DNA of 51,381 nucleotides from assembly GCA_035465955.1 (NCBI GenBank), contig DATIVK010000223.1, forward strand, positions 1-51,381. Reading direction: 5' to 3'. The notes beneath the pieces were generated by a model. That model searched no databases. It was not told where the DNA came from and worked only from the letters and a program-made list of their open reading frames with translations. Origin of the DNA: DATIVK01 sp035465955 (GTDB lineage: Bacteria; Myxococcota; Myxococcia; Myxococcales; Anaeromyxobacteraceae). Each line of letters opens with the position of its first letter. Position 1 is the first letter of the stretch. This document shows positions 17,330 through 23,930 of this stretch, in pieces. Made by a program: the position numbers and the translations under genes.

Positions 17330-18733
17330 TTGGCACACTGGAGATCCGCGATCCGGCTGCTCACGCTGGTCGGCGCGCTCGGCGCGGCGCGCGCCGCCGC
17401 GCCCCCACAGGAGCCGGTCCGGTTCTGGCCCAGCGCCACGTGCGCCGGCTGCCACCGGAGCCAGGTCGAGCAGCACTTCCAGTCCCACCACGAGCGGTCG
17501 TTCACCAGCCCGCTCTTCCAGGCCCAGTACTTCGAGATGGTCCTGCCCCGGGCGTCGCGCGATCCGGCGATCGCCGCCGACGCGAGGAACTGCACGGCCT
17601 GCCACTCGCCGGTCTCCTACGCCAACGAGCGGAGCCTCGCGACGAGCGCGGGCGTCACGGATCCGAGCCTCGCGGGGGTCACCTGCGACCTCTGCCACAC
17701 GATCGTCGGCTACGACGGGAAGCTCCCGCAGAACGGCAACTTCGTCGTCTCGCCCGGGCCGATCAAGTACGGCCCCTACCGGAAGGGCGGCAGCCACCAC
17801 GGCGCGTACAACGACCTGCAGACGACGAGCGAGATCTGCGCCGTCTGCCACGAGGCGGTGAACGCCCACGGCCTCCGCGTGAAGGCGACCTTCTCGGAGT
17901 GGAAGGAGAGCGCGTTCGCGAAGCGGGGCGTCCAGTGCCAGGACTGCCACATGAGCCGGGACGGGGTGTTCGTGGACGGCGGGCGCTACGAGTCGGGCCA
18001 GGTCTCCGCCGACGCGATCTCGCACGCGCCGTCCCGCGACAAGATCTACTCGCACCGCTTCCCGGGCATCCACTCCGGCGCGCCGGTCGAGGGGGCGGTC
18101 GGGCTGCGGATCGCCAGGGCGCCGGAGCGCGTGCCCGCGGGGCAGCCGTTCGTCCTCAACGTGACCGTGGACAACGGAAACACCGCGCACTGCCTCCCCA
18201 CCGGGAGCGCGGACCTGCGCCTCCTCTGGCTCGAGGTGGTCGCGAAGATCGACGGCCGCCCGGTCCCGATCCCCGCCGACAACTCGGCGCGCGGAACCTG
18301 GGGGGCCGTCGGCGAGAACTCCGACGACGCGCTCGTCCTCGGCGGGGACGTCCCGCAGGGTGCGCGGCTGTACCGCGCGGTCTACTTCGACCGCCGCAAC
18401 CACCAGACGCTCGCCTCCTTCGACGCGACCTCGATCGCCTTCGACAACCGGCTCAGGCCGGGGGAGAAGCGGGTCGAGGGCTACACGATCCCGGTGCCGC
18501 GCGAGGCGACCGGCACCCTCCAGGTCGAGGCCCGGCTCCGCTACCGCGCCTTCCCCACCTCGCTCGCGAAGGACCTGGACGTGACGCCGCCGCCGGTGGT
18601 CGAGGTCGCCCAGGCGAGCCGCGAGATCGGCCTCGACCCCGCCCCGCCCGAGGCGCCCGCCGCGGCGGCGCCGCTGCACCTCACGCCGCTGGAGCGGCTC
18701 GACCAACTCAGGAAGAGGAGGACGTCGCCATGA
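17330..18733 (+). CDS. Exported pentaheme c-type cytochrome (copy 1)
   Basis: Starting at TTG, the 467-residue protein has a signal peptide (hydrophobic IRLLTLVGALGAARA) and five CxxCH heme-attachment motifs at residues 38-42, 88-92, 119-123, 170-174 and 203-207, with many extra His for distal ligands. After the heme part comes a beta-sandwich domain (about 235-440) containing AHCLPTGSADLRLLW. It should carry electrons in the periplasm or at the outer membrane during anaerobic respiration. No ATG/GTG in this frame precedes the leader. The TTG has a purine-rich G9AG just upstream, and a GTG at 17293 would be in frame only if that G tract were one base shorter. It overlaps its paralogue by ATGA. 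Confidence 0.88.
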   Translation: MAHWRSAIRLLTLVGALGAARAAAPPQEPVRFWPSATCAGCHRSQVEQHFQSHHERSFTSPLFQAQYFEMVLPRASRDPAIAADARNCTACHSPVSYANERSLATSAGVTDPSLAGVTCDLCHTIVGYDGKLPQNGNFVVSPGPIKYGPYRKGGSHHGAYNDLQTTSEICAVCHEAVNAHGLRVKATFSEWKESAFAKRGVQCQDCHMSRDGVFVDGGRYESGQVSADAISHAPSRDKIYSHRFPGIHSGAPVEGAVGLRIARAPERVPAGQPFVLNVTVDNGNTAHCLPTGSADLRLLWLEVVAKIDGRPVPIPADNSARGTWGAVGENSDDALVLGGDVPQGARLYRAVYFDRRNHQTLASFDATSIAFDNRLRPGEKRVEGYTIPVPREATGTLQVEARLRYRAFPTSLAKDLDVTPPPVVEVAQASREIGLDPAPPEAPAAAAPLHLTPLERLDQLRKRRTSP

Positions 18734-20019
18734 GCCACGCCATCGGAGCGGCCCTCTCCCTCGCGGCCCTGCTCCCCGCCGCTGCCCTCGCCGCCGCCCC
18801 CGTCCCGCCGCTCGCCCAGCCCGGCCGCGGCGCCGCCGCCGCGCAGCGGGGGGCCACGGGCTACTGGCCCTCCTCCACGTGCGGTGGGTGCCACCCCCGG
18901 ACGCTCGGTCAACAGATCGAGTCGCACCACGAGGCCTCCTTCACCAACCCGATCTTCCAGGCGCAGTACTTCGAGATGGTGCTCCCGCGGGCCAGCCGCG
19001 AGCCGGCGCTGGCGGCCGAGGCCCGCTCCTGCGCCGCCTGCCACGCGCCGGTCGCCTTCGGCGCCTCGCGCTCCGCCACGCGCGAGGCGTCGACGGACCC
19101 GAGCATGTCGGGGGTCACCTGCGACCTCTGCCACACGATCCGCGGGATCGACGGGCAGGAGCCCCTCAACGGCAACTTCCTCTCGAGCCCCAGCGAGGTG
19201 AAGTTCGGCCCGCTGAAGGGGGCGGACAACGCCCACCACGCCTTCTCGCCCATCCAGTCGAAGAGCGAGCTCTGCGGCACCTGCCACGAGGCGACCAACC
19301 ACCACGGCCTGCGGGTGAAGTCCACCTTCACCGAGTGGGCGCAGAGCCCCTCGGCGAAGGGCGGGATCCAGTGCCAGGACTGCCACATGACGCGCGACGG
19401 CCTGGTGCGCGCCGCCGCGATCGGCTCGGAGGGGTTCGTCCGCTACACGCACCGCTTCCCGGGCGCCCACTCGCGCTCGCAGGTGGAGGGGGCGATCCGG
19501 CTGGGGATCGAGCCGGCCACGGCCGCCGGCCGCCGCCTCGCCTTCCAGGTCACGGTCGACAACCGCAAGTCCGGCCACCGGATGCCGACCGGCAGCACCG
19601 ACCTGCGCCTGCTCTGGCTGGACGTCACGGCGCGCGCCGGCGACCAGGTGCTCGCGGTGCCGGTGTCGGGCGGCGGCCTCGGGGTCGCGGGGCAGGCGCG
19701 GGACGACGCGCGCCTCGTCGGCAAGGACGTGCCGGCCGGGAGCCGGATCTACCGCGCCCTCTTCCTCGACGCGGCGGGCAAGCAGACGCTCCAGTCCTGG
19801 GACGCGGTGAGGATCTCCTTCGACAACCGGCTGCCCGCCGGCGAGGTGGTGAGCGAGCTCTACACGCTCGACCTGCCGAGGGAGGTGCGCGGGCCGGTGA
19901 AGGTCGAGGCGCGGCTGCGCTACCTCGCGTACCCGTCCTCCTTCGCCGCGCTGATGGACCTGCCCGCGACGCCACCGGTCGACGTGGCGACGGCCGCGGC
20001 CGAGCTCACGGTGCCGTGA
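18730..20019 (+). CDS. Exported pentaheme c-type cytochrome (copy 2)
   Basis: The 429-residue paralogue of the upstream gene has a signal peptide (LSLAALLPAAALAAA) and five CxxCH motifs at 51-55, 101-105, 131-135, 182-186 and 215-219. It has the same order and spacing as copy 1, including SHHE, FQAQYFEMVLPRASR and GVTCDLCHTI shared nearly verbatim. The C-terminal beta domain repeats GHRMPTGSTDLRLLW. A strong Shine-Dalgarno sequence (AGGAGG) precedes the ATG, which overlaps the upstream stop codon, so the two copies are translated together. They likely arose by tandem duplication and may form one electron conduit. Confidence 0.93.
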   Translation: MSHAIGAALSLAALLPAAALAAAPVPPLAQPGRGAAAAQRGATGYWPSSTCGGCHPRTLGQQIESHHEASFTNPIFQAQYFEMVLPRASREPALAAEARSCAACHAPVAFGASRSATREASTDPSMSGVTCDLCHTIRGIDGQEPLNGNFLSSPSEVKFGPLKGADNAHHAFSPIQSKSELCGTCHEATNHHGLRVKSTFTEWAQSPSAKGGIQCQDCHMTRDGLVRAAAIGSEGFVRYTHRFPGAHSRSQVEGAIRLGIEPATAAGRRLAFQVTVDNRKSGHRMPTGSTDLRLLWLDVTARAGDQVLAVPVSGGGLGVAGQARDDARLVGKDVPAGSRIYRALFLDAAGKQTLQSWDAVRISFDNRLPAGEVVSELYTLDLPREVRGPVKVEARLRYLAYPSSFAALMDLPATPPVDVATAAAELTVP

Positions 20020-20036
20020 GGCGCCGGCTTGAACCC

Positions 20037-20066
20037 TTGACGCGCGCGCTGGCTCTGGGTCATGAG
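20037..20066 (+). promoter_or_regulatory. Candidate promoter of the HesB-like gene
   Basis: TTGACG (20037-20042) is a good -35 hexamer. The best -10 at 18 bases is CATGAG (20061-20066), which is poor. It lies 33 bases upstream of the ATG, after the cytochrome stop codon. Confidence 0.3.
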
Positions 20067-20098
20067 AACCCTTTCCCGGTCGACCCACAGGAGCCTCG

Positions 20099-20434
20099 AT
20101 GCCCGTCACGTCCCCCAGCCTGCCCTCCATCGACGTCACCGCCGAGGCGAGGCAGACGCTGCTCGACCACCTCTCGCGTGCCGGCGAGGCGCAGCTGGTC
20201 CGCGTCCACGTCGGGCATGGTTGAGGGGGCTTGAGCTATCAACTGACTCTGGATGAGTCAGCCGACGACGCGCGCGACGTGAAGCTCCCGGTGGACGGCA
20301 TCACCTTCGTGGTGGAGGACCGGGCCCTGCACCTCATCCCCGGCCTGAAGATAGACGTGCAGACGATCTACGGGCGCAAGGGGCTGGTGGCCTGGAACGA
20401 CGGCTTCGAGCCGGGCGGCAGCTGCGACTGCTGA
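20099..20434 (+). CDS. HesB/IscA-like protein, predicted selenoprotein (in-frame TGA at codon 42)
   Basis: Read through a TGA at 20222-20224, this is a 111-residue A-type iron-sulfur carrier protein. The N-terminal part gives IDVTAEARQTLLDHL...VRVHVGHG, then U42, then GGLSYQLTLDES, VDGITFVVED, and a C-terminal C-D-C (109-111). IscA/HesB proteins have three conserved Cys, the first in a GG-C-SG-x-SY context and the last two as C-x-C. Here the TGA is exactly at the first Cys. A SECIS-like hairpin starts 18 bases after the TGA, and codons there (TTG, TAT, CAA, ACT, TCA) break the GC-rich codon habit, as an RNA structure would force. HesB-like selenoproteins are known in other prokaryotes. The ATG follows AGGAG. 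The main alternative is a nonsense mutation; the intact 67 codons afterwards argue against it. Confidence 0.85.
20225..20261 (+). promoter_or_regulatory. Putative bacterial SECIS element
   Basis: Downstream of the in-frame TGA, CTGACTC (20243-20249) pairs perfectly with GAGTCAG (20255-20261) around a five-base loop TGGAT. The loop has G at position two, and this G lies 26 bases after the TGA. Known bacterial SECIS hairpins sit directly after the TGA, have small apical loops with an early G, and have the loop about 16-37 bases away, so this fits. It would recruit SelB with selenocysteinyl-tRNA. Confidence 0.75.
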
Positions 20435-20461
20435 CGGCCTGCGAGGCCGCCGGCCCGTGCC

Positions 20462-20491
20462 TTGACCTCACCCGCCTCCCGGGCGGATAAG
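20462..20491 (+). promoter_or_regulatory. Candidate promoter of the small hypothetical gene
   Basis: TTGACC (20462-20467) and GATAAG (20486-20491) are 18 bases apart, and the -10 box ends eight bases before the ATG at 20500. The transcript would have no or almost no leader; no Shine-Dalgarno sequence precedes the ATG. Confidence 0.45.
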
Positions 20492-20499
20492 GCCGGCAC

Positions 20500-20859
20500 A
20501 TGCTCTCCGCCTGGGAACGCAAGGGACCGAAGCGCTGGCCGCGCGGCCAGCGCTTCGCGCTGACCGACACCGGCACCTCGGCCGAGGCCGACTACCGCAC
20601 CGCCGTCGCGGAGTCCCGGGCGAGCGGGCGCGCCGTCCTCGAGGGGGCCCTCGCGGCGTGGGCGGAGCCGAAGGGGGTGGCGCCGAAGGACGGCGTCGTG
20701 CTCGGCGAGCTCCGCTCCGGCCGCAGCGCCATGACCGAGCTCGTGCGCGAGCTCGAGCCCGCAGGCTTCGCCCCCGACGACGTCCGCGCCGCGATCGAGC
20801 GCCTGGTCGCCGCCGCCCTCCTCGCGCCGCTCCCGCTCCCGTCCGAGACGGCGCGGTAG
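20500..20859 (+). CDS. Hypothetical protein
   Basis: This 119-residue protein is not recognised. The N-terminal third is basic (WERKGPKRWPRGQRF); the rest is helical and Ala/Leu/Glu-rich, with a segment (MTELVRELEPAGFAPDDVRAAIE) that could be a winged-helix or four-helix region. It has no signal peptide or membrane segment. Codon use matches the GC-rich surroundings, supporting a real gene. It lies between the HesB-like gene and the toxin-antitoxin pair with its own likely promoter. Confidence 0.6.
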   Translation: MLSAWERKGPKRWPRGQRFALTDTGTSAEADYRTAVAESRASGRAVLEGALAAWAEPKGVAPKDGVVLGELRSGRSAMTELVRELEPAGFAPDDVRAAIERLVAAALLAPLPLPSETAR

Positions 20860-20913
20860 GACCCTCCCGAAGCTCACGCGGCCCCCAGGAGGATTTCCCT
20901 CTTCGCCCCGTCG

Positions 20914-20942
20914 TTGTCTGGCCCGGGAAGGCCACGTACAAT
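20914..20942 (+). promoter_or_regulatory. Sigma-70 promoter of the toxin-antitoxin operon
   Basis: TTGTCT (20914-20919) and TACAAT (20937-20942) are exactly 17 bases apart, the best promoter match in the window. The -10 box ends seven bases before the antitoxin ATG at 20950, so the message should be leaderless. Confidence 0.65.
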
Positions 20943-20947
20943 GTACG
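20935..20947. promoter_or_regulatory. Palindromic operator over the -10 box
   Basis: CGTACA and TGTACG form a perfect six-base inverted repeat around one A, covering the TACAAT -10 box. Toxin-antitoxin complexes usually repress their own promoter, and this is the expected kind of site. Confidence 0.6.
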
Positions 20948-20949
20948 GC

Positions 20950-21237
20950 ATGAGCACGAAGGCGACCGACCGGGTGGAGCTCCGCGCACCGCCGGGACGC
21001 ACTGAGCGTTGGCGCCGGGCCGCTGAGCGCGCCGGCGTCTCCCTCTCCGACTGGGCGCGGCGGCGCCTCGATCACGTCGCGGACGAAGAGCTCTGCGACG
21101 ACGAGGAGGGGCCGCCCTCCGAGGCCGGCATCGAGATCGCCCTGTCGGCCTACGGTGCGCTCGGCAAGGAGCGCGGCGAGGAACTGCGCGCGAGGGTCCA
21201 CGCCGCGAGGAAGACGCCATGGCGCGGCCGGTCGTAG
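20950..21237 (+). CDS. Antitoxin of a VapBC-type module
   Basis: The 95-residue protein has the features of a small antitoxin: a basic N-terminal DNA-binding region (TDRVELRAPPGRTERWRRAAERAGVSLSDWARRRLD, ribbon-helix-helix-like) followed by an acidic, toxin-wrapping tail (DEELCDDEEGPPSEAG, then helices). It overlaps the PIN-domain toxin gene by 19 bases. The start at 20950 is preferred over ATG 20941 because a strong -10 box ends seven bases before it. It should repress its own operon through the adjacent palindrome. Family assignment is from context plus general shape. Confidence 0.75.
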   Translation: MSTKATDRVELRAPPGRTERWRRAAERAGVSLSDWARRRLDHVADEELCDDEEGPPSEAGIEIALSAYGALGKERGEELRARVHAARKTPWRGRS

Positions 21238-21608
21238 CGGACACCGACGTCCTGATCGACTACCAGGTCGGCGAGGGCGCCGCGGGGACCGTGCGTCGCC
21301 TCGTCACCGCGGGCCGGCTCCGCATTCCGGCGATCGCCTACTACGAACTCCTCCGGGGCGCGACCGATCAGGCGTCCCGTGAGACGATCCGACGGCTATT
21401 ACATGGGGCGCCCATGCTCGCGCTCACCCGCCAGGATGTCGAGTCGGCTGCCGGCCTCTGGCGTCAACTGACGCCCCATCAGCGCGACATGCTCGGTGAC
21501 CGCGACATCCTCATCGCCGGCGCCGCCCTGGCGCGCGGGTGGCCTCTCCTCACCAGAAACCGGCAGCACTTCGCCGCTACCGCCGTCCAGCTCCACGCCG
21601 AGGGCTGA
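21219..21608 (+). CDS. vapC: PIN-domain ribonuclease toxin (VapC family)
   Basis: The 129-residue protein carries the PIN nuclease acidic residues: D8 in VADTDVLID, E43 in YYELLRG, and D94/D96 in LGDRDILIA, with the late TRNRQHF motif. VapC toxins cut RNA, often initiator tRNA or 23S rRNA, unless bound by the antitoxin encoded just upstream. The start overlaps the antitoxin gene, ensuring coupled expression. The gene contains CTA-TTA codons near 21396, rare in this genome, hinting at horizontal arrival. The RNA target is unknown. Confidence 0.9.
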   Translation: MARPVVADTDVLIDYQVGEGAAGTVRRLVTAGRLRIPAIAYYELLRGATDQASRETIRRLLHGAPMLALTRQDVESAAGLWRQLTPHQRDMLGDRDILIAGAALARGWPLLTRNRQHFAATAVQLHAEG

Positions 21609-21632
21609 GGCCCCTCGGTCCTCGACGGAGCG

Positions 21633-22016
21633 TCACTCCTCCCCGCCCCGCCGCCCGCGCTTCGTCTCGCTCCGCCGCTTCTTCTCGTCGAGCCGACGCA
21701 GCTTCGATCCGTACGTCGGCTTCGTCGGGCGCCGGCGCTTCGGCTCGTGCCCCATCGCGGCGAGCCGCTCGCGGAGCCGCTCCAGCGCCTCGCCGCGGTT
21801 CTGGGACTGGCTGCGCCGCTCGGTGGCGGTGACCAGCACGCCGGTCGGACGGTGGAGGAGCCGCACCCCGCTCTCGGTCTTGTTCCGGTGCTGGCCGCCG
21901 GGGCCGCCCGCGACGAAGAACTCCTCGTCGCACTCGGCGAGCAGCGCCTCGCCGGGGAGCGCGACGGCGCGCCGGGCGGCGGCCCGCAGGGCGGCGGGTG
22001 GCAGGGGGTCGCTCAT
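21633..22016 (-). CDS. arfB: ArfB-like peptidyl-tRNA hydrolase (class I release-factor-like, GGQ)
   Basis: The 127-residue protein contains the class I release-factor catalytic motif GPGGQHRNKTESGVRL, GGQ at 40-42, and a highly basic C-terminal tail (PKRRRPTKPTYGSKLRRLDEKKRR). That tail is how ArfB/YaeJ enters the empty mRNA channel of stalled ribosomes to release the nascent chain. It lacks a codon-recognition domain. The ATG overlaps the stop of the ABC ATPase gene (ATGA), so it is the last gene of that operon. Confidence 0.85.
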   Translation of the reverse strand: MSDPLPPAALRAAARRAVALPGEALLAECDEEFFVAGGPGGQHRNKTESGVRLLHRPTGVLVTATERRSQSQNRGEALERLRERLAAMGHEPKRRRPTKPTYGSKLRRLDEKKRRSETKRGRRGGEE

Positions 22017-22720
22017 GGCCCGATCCTCTCGTTGGGGTGGTCGGCGACGATGCGCCCGTCCACGACCTCCACGATCCGGTCGCACCGCGCCGCGAGGCGC
22101 GGGTCGTGCGTGACGATCAGGAAGGTGGCGCCCCGCTCGCGGTTGAAGGTGCGCATCAGCGCGAAGACGTCGTCGGCGCTGCGCGTGTCCAGGTTCCCGG
22201 TCGGCTCGTCGGCGAGCACGATGCGCGGCCCCATCGAGAGCGCGCGGGCGATGGCCACCCGCTGCGCCTGGCCGCCGGAGAGGTGGGTCACCCGCTTGTG
22301 CCGGTGCTCGCCCAGCCCCACCTCCTCGAGCAGCCGCCCGGCCGCCTCCGCCATGTCCGGGGCCGGGCGCCCCCGGTCCGCCATCATGGGGAGCATCACG
22401 TTCTCGAGGGCGGTGAACTCGGGGAGCAGGTGATGGAACTGGAAGACGAAGCCGACGGTCCGCCCGCGGTGGCGGGCCATGCCGTCGTCGTCGAGGAGGG
22501 CCGCGTCCCGCCCCTCGATCAGCACCCGCCCCGCCGTCGCGCGGTCGAGAAGCCCGATCAGGTTGAGCAGCGTGGACTTCCCGGAGCCGGAGGGGCCCAT
22601 GATCGCCGTGAACTCGCCCGGGGCGACCGAGAGGTCGATGCCGTGGAGCACGCGGGTCCGGACGTCCCCCTCGCCGTAGTCCTTCACGAGCCCGTCCAGC
22701 GTGAGGACCGGGTCAGCCAT
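22013..22720 (-). CDS. LolD/MacB-type ABC transporter ATP-binding protein
   Basis: The 235-residue ATPase has Walker A GPSGSGKST near 43-51, the Q-loop FQFHHLL, the ABC signature HLSGGQ, Walker B IVLADEPTGNLD and the switch His in VTHD. It resembles LolD, which powers lipoprotein release from the inner membrane, and MacB-type exporters. The upstream genes encode an FtsX-like permease (8-base overlap) and an HlyD-type adaptor, so the three make a MacAB-like or Lol-like export machine. The substrate is unknown. Confidence 0.92.
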   Translation of the reverse strand: MADPVLTLDGLVKDYGEGDVRTRVLHGIDLSVAPGEFTAIMGPSGSGKSTLLNLIGLLDRATAGRVLIEGRDAALLDDDGMARHRGRTVGFVFQFHHLLPEFTALENVMLPMMADRGRPAPDMAEAAGRLLEEVGLGEHRHKRVTHLSGGQAQRVAIARALSMGPRIVLADEPTGNLDTRSADDVFALMRTFNRERGATFLIVTHDPRLAARCDRIVEVVDGRIVADHPNERIGP

Positions 22721-23930
22721 TGCGGATCACCGTCGCCGGATCGAGGAGGGCGGCGCGCCGGGCGGGGAAGACCGCGGCGAGGAGCCCCGTCGCGATCGCC
22801 ACGGCGGAGGCCCCGAGGAAGAGGCGCGGCGTCAGCGTCATCGGGAAGAGCGCCTCGCCGTAAGGGTTCTTGACGGTGAGCTGGAAGAAGGCCGCGAGCG
22901 CGGAGCCGAGCAGCCCGCCCCCGAGCGAGCCGGCGATCCCCACGAGCGCGCCCTGGGCGAGGAAGATCCGCAGCACCGACGCCGTGGGGGTGCCGGTCGC
23001 CTTCAGGATGCCGATCTGGCGCGCCCGCTGGAGCACCGACACCCCGAGGACCGAGGCGATCCCGAGCGCCACCGCGAAGACCACGAAGGCCTGGATCATG
23101 ACCGCGGAGGAGTGCTGGGCCCGCAGCGCCGAGAGGAGCTGCTGGTTGACCCCCATCCAGCTCTCGACGCCGAGCCCGGTCGCGGCGGCGAGATCGCCGG
23201 CCACGCGATCGGCCGCGAAGACGTCCGCCACCTTCGCCTCGATCGTCGTGACGCCGCCCGCGAGGTCGAGGAGCGTCTGGGCCTGGCGCAGGGAGACGAG
23301 GACCCAGCGCTGGTTCACGTCCTTGTTGCCCAGGTCGAAGACGCCGGCCACCGTGAAGATCTCCCCGCGCCCCTCGGTGCTGACGACGCGGAGCTTGTCG
23401 CCGACCGAGAGGCCGAGGTCGGACGCGAGGACGCTCCCGACGACCGCCTGCGTCCCCTCGACGGAGAAGCGCCCGGCCACCATCTTCCCCGCGATCCGGA
23501 CGACGGCGTCGAAGGTCTCGACCTCGACGCCGCGCAGCGCGACCGACCGGGAGAGCTCGCCGCGGCTCGCGAAGGCGGACCCGGCCGCGGTCGGCGTCGC
23601 GGCGACCACGCCCTCGCGCCCCCGGATCACGGCCAGCTGCCGCTGCCACTGCTCGACCGACTTCTGCCGCTCGGGCGCCCGCTCGACGCTCGCGACGACC
23701 CGCAGGCCGGGTGGCGCCGGCAGGACGCGCGCCACGCGGTCGGGCCGCTTGAGCGTGACGTGGGCCTGCGACGAGAGGGTCTTGTCGACGAGCGTCAGCT
23801 CCAGGCCACCCACGAGCGCCGAGACGAAGATGATGACCGCCACGCCGACGACCGAGCCGCCGAGGATCAGCGCCGTCTGCGCGCGCCCCTCCCGGAGGAA
23901 CCGGAGGGCCACGAAGAGCTCATAGCGCAC
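22713..23930 (-). CDS. FtsX-like ABC transporter permease (LolC/MacB type)
   Basis: The 405-residue permease has one N-terminal membrane helix (about 22-44), a large periplasmic MacB-like domain (45-265), then three C-terminal helices (about 275-300, 325-350, 370-395) ending in FPARRAALLDPATVIRNG, the usual FtsX ending. It couples ATP hydrolysis in the cytoplasm to movements in the periplasm. Its start overlaps the HlyD-type gene by 11 bases, and its end overlaps the ATPase gene. Only one permease gene is present, so it likely works as a homodimer. Confidence 0.92.
   Translation of the reverse strand: MRYELFVALRFLREGRAQTALILGGSVVGVAVIIFVSALVGGLELTLVDKTLSSQAHVTLKRPDRVARVLPAPPGLRVVASVERAPERQKSVEQWQRQLAVIRGREGVVAATPTAAGSAFASRGELSRSVALRGVEVETFDAVVRIAGKMVAGRFSVEGTQAVVGSVLASDLGLSVGDKLRVVSTEGRGEIFTVAGVFDLGNKDVNQRWVLVSLRQAQTLLDLAGGVTTIEAKVADVFAADRVAGDLAAATGLGVESWMGVNQQLLSALRAQHSSAVMIQAFVVFAVALGIASVLGVSVLQRARQIGILKATGTPTASVLRIFLAQGALVGIAGSLGGGLLGSALAAFFQLTVKNPYGEALFPMTLTPRLFLGASAVAIATGLLAAVFPARRAALLDPATVIRNG

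Noticed and set aside
17330..17345. TTGGCACACTGG at the cytochrome start looks like a sigma-54 -24 element
   Set aside because: The -12 GC element at the right spacing is missing, and the sequence also serves as the start codon region.
20231..20434. Short independent gene starting at TTG 20231
   Set aside because: It is the continuation of the HesB-like frame past TGA; no Shine-Dalgarno sequence or promoter supports a separate start.
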